A stretch of DNA of 64,000 bases from CAWIHS01 sp963836005 (GTDB lineage: Bacteria > Pseudomonadota > Gammaproteobacteria > GRL18), in assembly GCA_963836005.1 (NCBI GenBank), contig CAWIHS010000005.1, forward strand, positions 434,001 to 498,000. The letters are read 5' to 3'. Both the position numbers and the translations under genes were made by a program. The notes below the pieces were generated by a model, which worked only from the letters and a program-made list of their open reading frames with translations, ran no database searches and had not been told where the DNA came from. Shown piece by piece: positions 26,885 through 35,955 of this stretch (position 1 is its first letter; each line of letters begins with the position of its first letter).

Positions 26885-28234
26885 ATGATACAACAACTTA
26901 AAAAACTACTGAGCCTTGCCTTTCCTATCATTGCGACCCAATTCAGTCAGATGGCTATGGGCTTTATCGATACCATTATGGCAGGTCATGCCAGTACAGC
27001 AGATTTAGCAGGCGTTGCTGTAGGCTCCAGTATATGGATACCATGCTTTCTTTTTATGGCCGGTATTTTAACCGCAATTACCCCAACGGTGGCTCAGTAT
27101 CGAGGTGCACAGCAATTTCAGCAAGCGGCTCACAGTGTCCGCCAATCTGTCTGGCTGGGTCTGATGTTAAGCTTGCTTGGATATATATGCTTAACATCGG
27201 CACTGCCGATTTTGCTCTTTATGCAAGTTGAAGCGACGTTAGTACCTATTACGAACGGTTATTTACAGGCCATTGCATGGGGAATGCCTGCCATTGCAGG
27301 TTTTTTAATTCTGCGTTATCTTAATGAAGGCATGGGCAACATAATACCTGTAATGTTCACCGGTATACTGGGACTGGGTATTAATATCATAAGCAACTAT
27401 ATACTCATCTTTGGTCATTTTGGCGCCCCGGCATTAGGCGGTATCGGTGCTGGCTGGGCAACTACCATTACTCACTGGTGCATGTTTCTGGTGCTGATCA
27501 TTTACGTCTACCGAAGCAGAAAATTTATCCCGCTGAAGCTGTTTAAGGGAGATATCGTGCCGCATGTGCAGGAACTGAGCGCCCTGTTAAAGCTTGGTTT
27601 ACCTATCGGCATTGCATTGTTTGTCGAAGGCAGTATTTTTTCTGTTATAGCCCTGTTAATTGCATCACTGGGAGTGATTATTGTCGCTTCTCATCAGATA
27701 GCACTGAATTTTTCATCGCTGTTGTTTATTTCACCATTAAGTATTTCCATGGCTTTGACCATACAGGTTGGGCATGCCATCGGTGCAAAGCAATACCAGC
27801 AAGCACTTGATACCATAAAGGCGGGTTATTGGGTGAACCTGACTACCGCAGTGATTGCGGCAGTGTTGATTATTAACTTTGCACAACAGATCGCTCAATG
27901 GTACTCAGAGGATCAGCAGGTCATTCAGCTGGCCAGCAGTCTGATGCTGTTTGCCGCGTTATATCAGGTCTCTGACGGTATACAGCTCAGTGCCAGCGGC
28001 TCACTCAGAGGGCTAAAAGACACCGCTATCCCAATGCTATTCTCTATATTCGCTTACTGGGCTATCGGCTTACCCCTGGGATATATTCTCGGCCTCACTG
28101 ACTGGCTGACCCCTCCGATGGCGGCACAGGGATTCTGGATAGGCTTAATCTCTGGTCTCAGCGTATCTGCGATACTCCTGTCCCTGCGATTGCATTTAAT
28201 TACCCGCTCAAGTTCAGTCCAGCTTGCTCGTTGA
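26885..28234 (+). CDS. MATE family multidrug/Na+ antiporter (NorM-like)
   Basis: A 449-residue protein with twelve predicted helices in two halves, typical of the MATE family. The N-terminal signature LAFPIIATQFSQMAMGFIDTIMAGHASTADLAGVAVGSSIW is characteristic of NorM-type members, with the matching second-half segment GLPIGIALFVEGSIFSVIALLIASLGVIIVASHQIALNFSS. Such pumps expel cationic drugs and dyes in exchange for Na+ or H+. It is read divergently from aceE across a 316-base gap. The downstream metR gene is 216 bases away, so it may or may not be cotranscribed. Substrate is unknown. Confidence 0.9.
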   Translation: MIQQLKKLLSLAFPIIATQFSQMAMGFIDTIMAGHASTADLAGVAVGSSIWIPCFLFMAGILTAITPTVAQYRGAQQFQQAAHSVRQSVWLGLMLSLLGYICLTSALPILLFMQVEATLVPITNGYLQAIAWGMPAIAGFLILRYLNEGMGNIIPVMFTGILGLGINIISNYILIFGHFGAPALGGIGAGWATTITHWCMFLVLIIYVYRSRKFIPLKLFKGDIVPHVQELSALLKLGLPIGIALFVEGSIFSVIALLIASLGVIIVASHQIALNFSSLLFISPLSISMALTIQVGHAIGAKQYQQALDTIKAGYWVNLTTAVIAAVLIINFAQQIAQWYSEDQQVIQLASSLMLFAALYQVSDGIQLSASGSLRGLKDTAIPMLFSIFAYWAIGLPLGYILGLTDWLTPPMAAQGFWIGLISGLSVSAILLSLRLHLITRSSSVQLAR

Positions 28235-28450
28235 AAGAGTATGCAAGGCTATCGAGTTCATCAAGCAGATATTTTATGCTAATATAGCCACTAGAAGCCA
28301 TGCAAATATGTTTGCAACTGTTCATCGTATCTACATAGTAGAGCCTAAAATCCATTGCTCAGTTCAATACTCTGGAAGCACTGAACAATTCGCTGTTTTC
28401 TTAACGTCTTTGTGCGAAGTCAAACCTGTTTTAGTGATAGTTCTGTACCT

Positions 28451-29389
28451 ATGGAATTGGAAATTCGCCATCTGAAAACACTGCTTGCATTGCAAACGAC
28501 CGGCAGCCTGGTGGCAGCAGCTGCACAGCTGCAGTTAACCCAGTCAGCTCTGTCTCATCAGCTGAAAGTCCTGGAAAGTTACCTGGGCACACCGGTTTTA
28601 GTGAGAAAAACCCGCCCCATGCGTTTTACTCCAGCAGGACAGAAACTACTCGAACTTGCCGACAAAGTCCTGCCTCAGATCGAAAAAACCGCCCAGCAAC
28701 TGTCCCGTATTAAAGCCGGAGATATCGGTCAATTACATATTGCCGTTGAATGCCACAGCTGTTTTGACTGGTTGATGCCTGCTCTGGATGAGTACCGCAA
28801 AGTCTGGCCAGAGGTTGAACTGGATCTTTCAACCGGGTTTGATTTTAATCCCTCTAATTCCTTATTACGTGATAATGCGGATCTTATAGTCACATCCGAT
28901 ATACGAACCCGAAATGAAATTACCTATATTCCATTGTTTCGTTATCAATTACTGTTGGCGTTGTCCAGACAACATCCCCTGGCTGCAGAAAAGTGTATCT
29001 ATGCCGAAGATATGTATGACGATATCCTGATCACTTATCCCGTTGAACGGGAACGGCTGGATATTTTTAACCACTTTCTAACCCCCGCAGGCGTTGAACC
29101 CAGTCTTGTGCGCCATTCACAGGTTAATTCGATGACACTTCAACTGGTGGCCAGTAACCGGGGTGTGGCGGCACTGCCCTGCTGGGTACTCAGCCAGCAG
29201 GTGCTTGAACAATATGATATTGCAGCGCTGCCGTTGGGCAAGGCTGGGATCTGGGGCCTACTGTATGCCGCCATTCGCCATGAAGATCTTCATCTGCCTT
29301 ATATCAGTGGATTTATTGAACAGGCCAGGAGCATTATCAGGGAACGTCTTGAAGGGGTCAATCTGATTGAAGACACTGCAAATCAATGA
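28451..29389 (+). CDS. metR: LysR-type regulator, MetR
   Basis: A 312-residue LysR-family activator closely resembling MetR, the homocysteine-responsive regulator of methionine synthesis (metE, metH, glyA). The start MELEIRHLKTLLAL and the winged-helix region TGSLVAAAAQLQLTQSALSHQLKVLESYLG match MetR, as do the effector-domain phrases ECHSCFDWLMPAL, DLIVTSDI and LVASNRGVAALPCW. The frame is open 13 codons further up, but the ATG at 28451 matches the family start. No metE is adjacent, which is unlike many enterobacteria where metR and metE are divergent. The stop overlaps the next start by four bases (ATGA), coupling it to a glycosyltransferase. Confidence 0.9.
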   Translation: MELEIRHLKTLLALQTTGSLVAAAAQLQLTQSALSHQLKVLESYLGTPVLVRKTRPMRFTPAGQKLLELADKVLPQIEKTAQQLSRIKAGDIGQLHIAVECHSCFDWLMPALDEYRKVWPEVELDLSTGFDFNPSNSLLRDNADLIVTSDIRTRNEITYIPLFRYQLLLALSRQHPLAAEKCIYAEDMYDDILITYPVERERLDIFNHFLTPAGVEPSLVRHSQVNSMTLQLVASNRGVAALPCWVLSQQVLEQYDIAALPLGKAGIWGLLYAAIRHEDLHLPYISGFIEQARSIIRERLEGVNLIEDTANQ

Positions 29390-30681
29390 GTGCACCTGTC
29401 TGCAAGGTATTATTTATCGGACATCTGTGGCCTGAACCTGCTTCATCAGCGGCCGGCTACCGTACCCTTTCCCTGATACAGTCCTTTGCCCTTTATCCGC
29501 AGCAAAAAATCTGGGCTATCCATTTCGCTTGTGCGGCTGAACCCACTGCATTTTGTAATGATCTGAGCTCTATGAATGTTACTACTCACGCTATCAAGCT
29601 GAATGACTCCAGTTTTGACTCGCTGCTGAGTACTCTGCAGCCTGATATGGTCATATATGATCGTTTTATCACCGAAGAGCAATATGCCGGCCGAGTTGCA
29701 CAGCAATGCCCCAAGGCGATGAATATTCTTGATACCTCGGATCTGCATTTTTTGCGTCGAGCGCGCCACCAGGCCCTTACTGCCAGCATACGTGCTGCAC
29801 CCCGTCCAGCGCAGGACTCAGCTGTGGATATAACGCAAGACATAGATTTGCAGACGGATGACGCCAGGCGTGAAATTGGCGCGATTTTACGTAGCGATTT
29901 AAGTCTGATCATTTCCCCATATGAAGTGAACCTGCTGAGGCAGCAATTTAACGTCGATGCCAGTCTTATTCACTATTGTCCTTTTATGCTGGCTATTGAC
30001 CGCAGCCTGGAAATTCCTCAGTTTCAACAGCGAGAACATTTTGTCATGATAGGCAATTTCCTGCATGCGCCTAATTGGGATGCAGTGCTCTGGTGTTATC
30101 AGGCCATCTGGCCTCTGATCAGAAGACAGTTACCCCATGCTGAGCTACATGTATATGGTGCCTACCCATCTGCAAAAGTCTGGCAGCTGCATCAACCCGA
30201 AAAAGGCTTTCTGATCAAAGGACGGGCAAAGAATGCCCAGCAAACCTTAAAACACTACCGGGTTAACCTGGCGCCACTGCGTTTTGGCGCAGGTATAAAA
30301 GGCAAAATTGCCGATGGCTTTATGACCCGCACACCCTGTGTAACAACAGCTATTGGCGCAGAAGGAATGCTGCAGCAACTCCCCTGGGGCGGTTTTATCG
30401 CCAATGATAAACAGACTCTGGCCCGCAAAGCCATCAAACTTTATCAGGAGCAGGCAATCTGGAATGAGTGTAGTCAGCAGGCTGAAGAAATCATTGTTAA
30501 GCAGTTTGAAGAAAACTACCATGCCCGGCAATTTGTCTTAACCCTCAGCAACATAAAGGAACATTTATCGGCACACCGCAAGAATAATTTTGTGGGCCAA
30601 ATACTCCGCCATGAGCTTTATCGCAGCAGCTATTTTATGAGCAAATGGATTGAAGAGAAAAACCGCCCCGGGAAAAAATAG
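29386..30681 (+). CDS. Glycosyltransferase family 4-like protein
   Basis: A 431-residue protein with the two Rossmann-like halves of a GT-B glycosyltransferase. The C-terminal half has the GT4-type donor-binding pattern: HFVMIGNFLHAPNWDAV (start of the domain), AELHVYGAYPSAKVW, IKGRAKNAQQTLKHYRVNLAPLRFGAGIKGKIADGF and the acidic residue in ATAIGAEGM. Members with this signature often add sugars to surface polymers. The acceptor is unknown. The ATG overlaps the metR stop, an odd partnership for a methionine regulator, suggesting shared transcription rather than shared function. A perfect hairpin follows directly after the stop codon. Confidence 0.82.
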   Translation: MSAPVCKVLFIGHLWPEPASSAAGYRTLSLIQSFALYPQQKIWAIHFACAAEPTAFCNDLSSMNVTTHAIKLNDSSFDSLLSTLQPDMVIYDRFITEEQYAGRVAQQCPKAMNILDTSDLHFLRRARHQALTASIRAAPRPAQDSAVDITQDIDLQTDDARREIGAILRSDLSLIISPYEVNLLRQQFNVDASLIHYCPFMLAIDRSLEIPQFQQREHFVMIGNFLHAPNWDAVLWCYQAIWPLIRRQLPHAELHVYGAYPSAKVWQLHQPEKGFLIKGRAKNAQQTLKHYRVNLAPLRFGAGIKGKIADGFMTRTPCVTTAIGAEGMLQQLPWGGFIANDKQTLARKAIKLYQEQAIWNECSQQAEEIIVKQFEENYHARQFVLTLSNIKEHLSAHRKNNFVGQILRHELYRSSYFMSKWIEEKNRPGKK

Positions 30682-30683
30682 TT

Positions 30684-30720
30684 AACCTTGAACTCGGTTT
30701 TTTAAACCGAGTTCAAGGTT
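30684..30720. terminator. Perfect 17-bp palindromic hairpin between convergent genes
   Basis: AACCTTGAACTCGGTTT and AAACCGAGTTCAAGGTT form a 17-bp perfect stem with a three-base loop. It starts three bases after the glycosyltransferase stop codon and precedes the 3' end of the opposite-strand reductase gene. There is no long T run, so it may act as a bidirectional transcript end or stabiliser. Confidence 0.65.
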
Positions 30721-30742
30721 AGTGACATTCCTGTTAAAGCGC

Positions 30743-31729
30743 TTAGTGGCGGTTAAATTTAGTCGCTCGGTCATGGGCTAAGTCGAACTTTAAAGCCGGG
30801 CCTTTGGGGATAATCTGAGTTGGATTGACACTGGTATGACTGTAATAATAATGTCGTTTGATATAAGCAATATCGACCGTTTCGGCAATACCCGGCAGCT
30901 GATATAACTCTCTTAAATAGTTTGCCAAATTGGCAAAATCCGCTATGCGTCTTAAATTGCATTTAAAATGTCCAACATACACTGCATCAAAACGTACCAG
31001 GGTCGTAAACAAACGCCAGTCGGCTTCGGTTAGCAGATCCCCCAGCAGATATCGTTGTCTGGAGAGCCTTGTTTCTACACGATCCAGCTCGCGGAACAAG
31101 CGATCAAAAGCTTTTTCATAAGCAGTCTGTGTGGTTGCAAACCCGCAGCGATAAACACCGTTATTGATATTTTCATAAATCGGCTGATTGATCGCATCAA
31201 TTTCTGCGCGCAATTTTTTCGGATAATAATCGGTTTTTACTTCAGTTAAATCATCAAAAGAGGAATTAAGCATGCGAATAATTTCAGATGATTCATTATT
31301 CACAATGGTGTGGCGCTGTTTGTCCCATAAAACGGGTACGGTGATCTGACCGGTAAATTGTTCATCTGCCAGTGTATAAATCTCATGCATATAGTTAAAG
31401 CCATGTACATGGTCAATGTATTTTCCATTATCAGCAAATGTCCATCCCTGGGCCAGCATATCAGGTTCAACAATTGATAAACCAATAATGTGTTCGAGCT
31501 GTTTTAATTTTCTGAAAATCACCGTACGATGTGCCCAGGGGCATGCACTGGAGACATATAAATGATATCGACCGGGTTCTGCTTTAAAACCATCTTCGCC
31601 CGAAGGCCCTGCTCGGCCATCGGCTGTAACCCAGTGGCGAAAAGTCGATGCCATGCGTTTAAACTCTCCTGCATCATTTTCCCGCTCTAACCAGTTGTCA
31701 ACCAGCTCACCTTTAAATAACATACCCAT
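30743..31729 (-). CDS. yqjG: Glutathionyl-hydroquinone reductase (YqjG/Omega-like GST)
   Basis: A 328-residue Xi-class glutathione transferase of the YqjG/ECM4 type, which removes glutathione from glutathionyl-hydroquinones. The active-site cysteine is in SSACPWAHRTVIFRKLK (family motif CPWAHR), and later motifs IVNNESSEIIRMLNSSF and LTEADWRLFTTLVRFDAVYVGHFKCNLRRI match the all-helical C-terminal domain. Length equals E. coli YqjG (328). It is a single gene with the ATG preceded by a short repeat-rich region. It suggests glutathione-based redox chemistry. No degradation visible. Confidence 0.92.
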   Translation of the reverse strand: MGMLFKGELVDNWLERENDAGEFKRMASTFRHWVTADGRAGPSGEDGFKAEPGRYHLYVSSACPWAHRTVIFRKLKQLEHIIGLSIVEPDMLAQGWTFADNGKYIDHVHGFNYMHEIYTLADEQFTGQITVPVLWDKQRHTIVNNESSEIIRMLNSSFDDLTEVKTDYYPKKLRAEIDAINQPIYENINNGVYRCGFATTQTAYEKAFDRLFRELDRVETRLSRQRYLLGDLLTEADWRLFTTLVRFDAVYVGHFKCNLRRIADFANLANYLRELYQLPGIAETVDIAYIKRHYYYSHTSVNPTQIIPKGPALKFDLAHDRATKFNRH

Positions 31730-31756
31730 TTTATATTCTCAATTGTAAAACTAAAT

Positions 31757-31806
31757 AGTTTCCAGCCATAAATAGCCATCCTGACTATATTGTGCAACGC
31801 AAAAGA
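31757..31806 (-). repeat. Family E repeat, truncated copy 4
   Basis: Reverse complement of this stretch matches the distal half of family E (..ATATAGTCAGGATGGCTATTTATGG-like, then GGAAACT). The other half is missing because a family D copy begins at about 31799, suggesting one element landed in or recombined with the other. Confidence 0.6.
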
Positions 31807-31918
31807 ACCTGTGATGAATCATTTCAGGATTTTGATGTTAATATGAGCGAAATGATGTGTTACAGGGTCTTGTGCAATGTCTCAATACTCTGGCCACTAT
31901 TTCCGAACAGCTATTTAG
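31799..31918 (+). repeat. Family D inverted-repeat element, copy 2
   Basis: Matches 2970-3089 over its hairpin and its tail (CCGAACAGCTATTTAG). The terminal inverted repeats are GCAAAAGAACCTGTGATGAATCATT and AATGATGTGTTACAGGGTCTTGTGC, imperfect. Confidence 0.68.
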
Positions 31919-32000
31919 CACATCCATATGGGTCAATACATGCAAGATAATCAGGACTTAGTGCTGAAGATGAGCGATCTTATCCCGAGTTCAGGTTAGA

Positions 32001-32582
32001 TTAACTGGCTTTGCCTGCTTCCGTTGCCGCAGGCACTTCAACCAGTTCACCGCTCTTGCAATCATAGATATATCCGTAGATGGGTATATCAGCAGGGACC
32101 ATTGAATTACTGCGTATCCTCTCGACGTCTTCGACAACACTTTTAGCATTATCAGTAATGGTCAGCCAGTTAATGTATTTTCCATCGTTCGTACCTCCGC
32201 CCGCATTACTGTCATGCCAACCTGACGCATCAACACTTGCAGTTTTAAGACTGCCGGACAACAGGTCACCCATAATTTGCGAAGTAAATGTTTCCATGCC
32301 ACAATCAGTATGGTGGATGACAAACCATTCTTTCGTACCGAGTAATTTATATGAAATTACCAGAGATCGAATTGCGTCATCGCTGGCTCTTCCGCCGGCA
32401 TTACGAATTACGTGAGCATCACCTTCAGCAAGACCTGCATATTTGGCTGGGTCCAGGCGGGCATCCATACAGGTAAGAATCGCAAACTGTCTGCCTGGAG
32501 GCATAGGCAAATTGCCCTTGTCTCCAAAATTTGCTACATACTCAGCGTTTGCCGATATCACTTCATTTACTAACTTGCTCAT
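32001..32582 (-). CDS. Beta-class carbonic anhydrase
   Basis: A 193-residue beta-carbonic anhydrase that interconverts CO2 and bicarbonate with a zinc ion. Ligands and catalytic dyad are visible: Cys38 with Asp40 and Arg42 in CMDARLDP, then His91 and Cys94 in IHHTDCGM. The short length and the HHTDCGM motif fit the clade often called beta-CA clade D. There is no signal peptide, so it is cytoplasmic. It stands alone between repeats and the greB region. In an autotrophic sulfur oxidiser it could help carbon supply, but no carbon-fixation gene is in the window. Confidence 0.93.
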   Translation of the reverse strand: MSKLVNEVISANAEYVANFGDKGNLPMPPGRQFAILTCMDARLDPAKYAGLAEGDAHVIRNAGGRASDDAIRSLVISYKLLGTKEWFVIHHTDCGMETFTSQIMGDLLSGSLKTASVDASGWHDSNAGGGTNDGKYINWLTITDNAKSVVEDVERIRSNSMVPADIPIYGYIYDCKSGELVEVPAATEAGKAS

Positions 32583-32871
32583 ATTTATTATCCTTTGGAT
32601 GGCCAGATATTATTTATATTAAAGATTCCCATCGCGGCTGTTACGAATACGCAATCCAGACAATTTATTTCATCGCCCTTTATATTATATAGACTGCTTT
32701 AATTCTATTAGCAATATATACAACGATTCTGTGACTTGCCGAGACATACAAAAATCATTCACGAAGAGCAGCAATCGTTGTTAACACAGTGGTAAACCTG
32801 ACCGTAATCACCTGCCTGGAATAAGCTCAAGAGTTGCATCCAGACTTACCCTGTTCACAGCCAGGAATGAG

Positions 32872-33375
32872 TCAAAATGACTCATACTGGACTCTGCTGA
32901 GATAATACTCAATAATACCTTTTGGGCCGTTGAATTCAATTTCATCCCCTTCTCTCCTGTTCAGCAATGCCCTGGCAAGCGGTGAATCCATACTGATAGT
33001 GCCCTGTTTGATATCAAATTCGTCAGGCCCCACAATTCGATAGCATTGCTTGCAGCCCTGCTGATCTTCAAGCTCAACCCATGCACCAAAAAAAACTTTT
33101 TGCTGATCATCCGGAACGCGATCAACTACGACCATATCTTGCAGACGTTTACTCAGGAAACGCACTCTGGCATCAATTTCCCGCAGTTGTTTTTTACCAT
33201 AGATATATTCGGCGTTTTCACTGCGGTCCCCCTGTGCTGCAGCTTCTGAGACCGTTCGAGTGACTTGCGGACGCTTTATCTTCCAGAGGAAATCAAGTTC
33301 CTGTTCCAAAGCTAACCTGCCTTCAGGGGTAATGTATTTCGATGCAGGTTTTCGAGGCGGGCGATAACGTCCCAT
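32872..33375 (-). CDS. greB: Transcript cleavage factor GreB
   Basis: A 167-residue GreA/GreB-family factor that rescues backtracked RNA polymerase by stimulating RNA cleavage. The N-terminal coiled coil carries the catalytic acidic tip ENAEYIYGKKQLREID (family motif D/ENAEY), and the C-terminal FKBP-like domain contains DEFDIKQGTISMDSPLARALLNRREGDEIEF. GreB rather than GreA is indicated by the basic start (RYRPPRKPASKYITPEG) and the YIYGKKQLREIDRR-like pattern. The stop codon sits inside a small perfect palindrome ATGAGTCA/TGACTCAT. A 79-bp family A element lies 40 bases upstream of the start codon. Confidence 0.95.
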   Translation of the reverse strand: MGRYRPPRKPASKYITPEGRLALEQELDFLWKIKRPQVTRTVSEAAAQGDRSENAEYIYGKKQLREIDARVRFLSKRLQDMVVVDRVPDDQQKVFFGAWVELEDQQGCKQCYRIVGPDEFDIKQGTISMDSPLARALLNRREGDEIEFNGPKGIIEYYLSRVQYESF

Positions 33376-33720
33376 TGCTCAATACTCCTTTACAGCTCTA
33401 TTGCTTATTTATTCGTCACTACTCAGCGTATCTATAAGATCGTGCTCGATATCAGGTATTTATTGAGTTATTCCAGATACGCTGAGTAGTGACATTTATT
33501 CACAACACTCTCAAATTGCTGAAGAAACAAAGCTCAATCCGGATTATATATTGTTATTCTGTCAGAGAAGTCCCATATTCAGAACTAAATGTGAATAAAT
33601 AACGCATAAATCATCTTTTGTGCATTTAAAAACCCATGCATAAATACTATTATTTGAACTCTATATGCTATTATTAGTCAAATTTACATGAATATTTTTC
33701 CTCAATGGGAAGTGAATGTT
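33376..33720. other. Divergent intergenic stretch between greB and prc
   Basis: Contains a 79-bp family A element (33415-33493) and A/T-rich DNA. Both promoters must lie in this 345 bases; the element sits close to greB. Confidence 0.55.
33415..33493. mobile_element. Intact short family A element (79 bp)
   Basis: The ends GTCACTACTCAGCGTATCT and AGATACGCTGAGTAGTGAC are perfect 19-base inverted repeats. It is flanked by perfect 8-bp duplications ATTTATTC at 33407-33414 and 33494-33501. It is the clearest minimal copy and serves as the reference for the family. Confidence 0.93.
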
Positions 33721-35871
33721 ATGTTGCACCTATCCAGTTTCAAGCTTAATTACATGTCCAAAATTAAAAATACAGTTTCACTGATAGCCTTATTGATCCT
33801 TCTGCCGCTGACAGGCCAGGCAAAAACATACGATGTGAATGAGTATATTCACCCGGTCGAACCGGCTAAAGAGCACTCAAAACTGGGTTTTGTGATTGCC
33901 AAACAACTGCAATACCAGCACTATCGTCAATTGATGCTGGACGATAATCTTTCATCCAAGGTCTTTGATGCCTACCTGAATGCTCTGGATGTCAATCACA
34001 GTTTTTTCACTGCGGCTGATATCAAAGAGTTTGAATCCCTGCGCCATCAGATAGATAACAATTTTAGACGCGGTGAGCTCAAACCGGCTTTTTCCATCTT
34101 TAACCGCTATCAGCAGCGCCATGCTGAACGTTTGGTATATTCATTAAATCTGCTTGAAAACAGATATGAGCAGCTAAATTTTAACCTGGATGAAGAACTT
34201 GTTACTGATCGCAAGGATATGCCCTGGCCTGCCAATGAGCAAGAGCTGCAGGATCTGACCAGAAAACAGATAAAAAACATTATCCTGAGCTTCAAGCTGG
34301 CAGGAAAAACAGATCAGGAAATTAAAGAGTTGCTGATCAAACGCTATAAAAACCAGCTGGATCGCTTAAAACAGACGGACAACGAAGATGCCTTCAGGGT
34401 ATACATTAATGCCCTGGCAGAAAGCTACGACCCGCATACTCAGTATTTTTCACCCAGAGTGTCCGAAAATTTTGATATACAAATGAGTCTTTCTCTGGAA
34501 GGCATTGGCGCCATGCTGCAGGCCGAAGATGGTTATACCAAGTGTAAACGCCTGGTTCCTGGCGGACCGGCAGCAAAAGCCGGACAACTTAAAGCGGGAG
34601 ACCGTATTGTCGGTGTCGCCCAGGGCAGTGATGGTGAAATGGTCGATGTCATTGGCTGGCGTCTCGATGATGTGGTGCAATTAATTCGCGGTAAAAAAGA
34701 TACTACGGTACGTCTTGAAATCATCCCCTTAAAAAGCCAGGATGAACATAAAACAAAGATCATCAGTATCGTCAGAAATACCGTTAAACTGGAAGAGCAA
34801 GCGGCAAAAAAAGAAATCCTGAAGGTTAAATTAAACGGCAAAGACAGAAAAATTGGTGTTATAGATATTCCTGCTTTCTATATTGACTTTAAGGCAGCTC
34901 AATCCGGTGCTCCCGACTATAAAAGCACCACCCGTGATGTACACAAGCTTATCAATGAATTAAAGCAGGAAAAAATTGACGGCTTAATCATTGACCTGCG
35001 AAATAATGGCGGTGGTTCTTTACAGGAAGTAAACAGTCTGGTGGGATTATTTATAAAATCCGGACCAACCGTACAGATTAAAACCACTGATGGACGTATT
35101 TCCCAACTGACCGATGACACTAATTCAGTCGCCTATGCAGGCCCCATGGCTGTTTTGGTGAATCGTCTAAGCGCCTCAGCTTCGGAAATTTTTGCCGGGG
35201 CAATACAGGACTATAAGCGTGGTATCATCATTGGTAACCAGACCTTCGGCAAGGGTACTGTACAGGCTTTACAACAACTCGACAGAGGCCAGCTAAAGTT
35301 AACCCATGCTAAATTTTACCGCATCTCAGGTGACAGCACTCAAAGCCTGGGCGTGATACCTGATATTCTGTTCCCTGCCCTCTATGACAAGGAAGAAATT
35401 GGTGAAAGCTCATTGCCGGAAGCTTTAGTCTGGGATCAGGTGTCCATGGCAAATTATGATGCAGATATTTATCCTGCAATAAACTCTCTGTATCCTACGC
35501 TCAAGAAAAAGCATGAAAAGCGTGCGGTCAAAATACCTGATTATCTGTATGTACAGGAAACCGTGGCTCGTATTGATGAAAATAAAGCTAAAAAAATCGT
35601 TTCCCTGAATGAGAAAAAACGCCGTGAGGAGTATAAACAGTCGAGGGAAAAACAGCTCGAAATCGAAAATCGCCGCCGCATTGCAAAAGGAGAGAAACCT
35701 TATAACAATATTCATGAACTAGATGAAGCCGATGATATTTTGGGCCTGAATGATGATGCTAACGAAGAACAAGAAAAAGATGATGATGAATCCAAGGCTT
35801 TGCTGCTCGAATCAGCAAATATTCTAGTTGATTATATAGATTTGAGTGAGCGTAAGCTGGCTAAACATTAA
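33721..35871 (+). CDS. prc: Periplasmic tail-specific protease Prc (Tsp)
   Basis: A 716-residue carboxy-terminal processing protease of the S41A family that degrades proteins with apolar C termini and trims the septum protein FtsI. The order is a signal sequence (SLIALLILLPLTGQA), an N-terminal helical domain, a PDZ domain (about residues 240-330, around LSLEGIGAMLQAEDGY) and the protease core with the serine in NRLSASASEIFAGA and the lysine in GNQTFGKGTVQ. The long Lys/Glu-rich C terminus is usual. The start at 33721 has a GGGAAG-type site; an in-frame ATG at 33754 would give a shorter, more standard signal peptide and remains possible. Confidence 0.92.
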   Translation: MLHLSSFKLNYMSKIKNTVSLIALLILLPLTGQAKTYDVNEYIHPVEPAKEHSKLGFVIAKQLQYQHYRQLMLDDNLSSKVFDAYLNALDVNHSFFTAADIKEFESLRHQIDNNFRRGELKPAFSIFNRYQQRHAERLVYSLNLLENRYEQLNFNLDEELVTDRKDMPWPANEQELQDLTRKQIKNIILSFKLAGKTDQEIKELLIKRYKNQLDRLKQTDNEDAFRVYINALAESYDPHTQYFSPRVSENFDIQMSLSLEGIGAMLQAEDGYTKCKRLVPGGPAAKAGQLKAGDRIVGVAQGSDGEMVDVIGWRLDDVVQLIRGKKDTTVRLEIIPLKSQDEHKTKIISIVRNTVKLEEQAAKKEILKVKLNGKDRKIGVIDIPAFYIDFKAAQSGAPDYKSTTRDVHKLINELKQEKIDGLIIDLRNNGGGSLQEVNSLVGLFIKSGPTVQIKTTDGRISQLTDDTNSVAYAGPMAVLVNRLSASASEIFAGAIQDYKRGIIIGNQTFGKGTVQALQQLDRGQLKLTHAKFYRISGDSTQSLGVIPDILFPALYDKEEIGESSLPEALVWDQVSMANYDADIYPAINSLYPTLKKKHEKRAVKIPDYLYVQETVARIDENKAKKIVSLNEKKRREEYKQSREKQLEIENRRRIAKGEKPYNNIHELDEADDILGLNDDANEEQEKDDDESKALLLESANILVDYIDLSERKLAKH

Positions 35872-35955
35872 GCCGTTAAACCATTCCATTCAGATAACAA
35901 TCTGGACAAATGGCGTTATTGACAGGCGTTGATTGCAACATCGACAATGCTGCAA

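Noticed and set aside
28235..28450. Possible riboswitch or S-box upstream of metR
   Set aside because: I see only a six-base palindrome (TGCAAATATGTTTGCA) and none of the conserved cores of SAM riboswitches.
32866..32884. Palindrome ATGAGTCA/TGACTCAT at the greB stop as a terminator
   Set aside because: It overlaps the coding end and lacks a T run on either strand.
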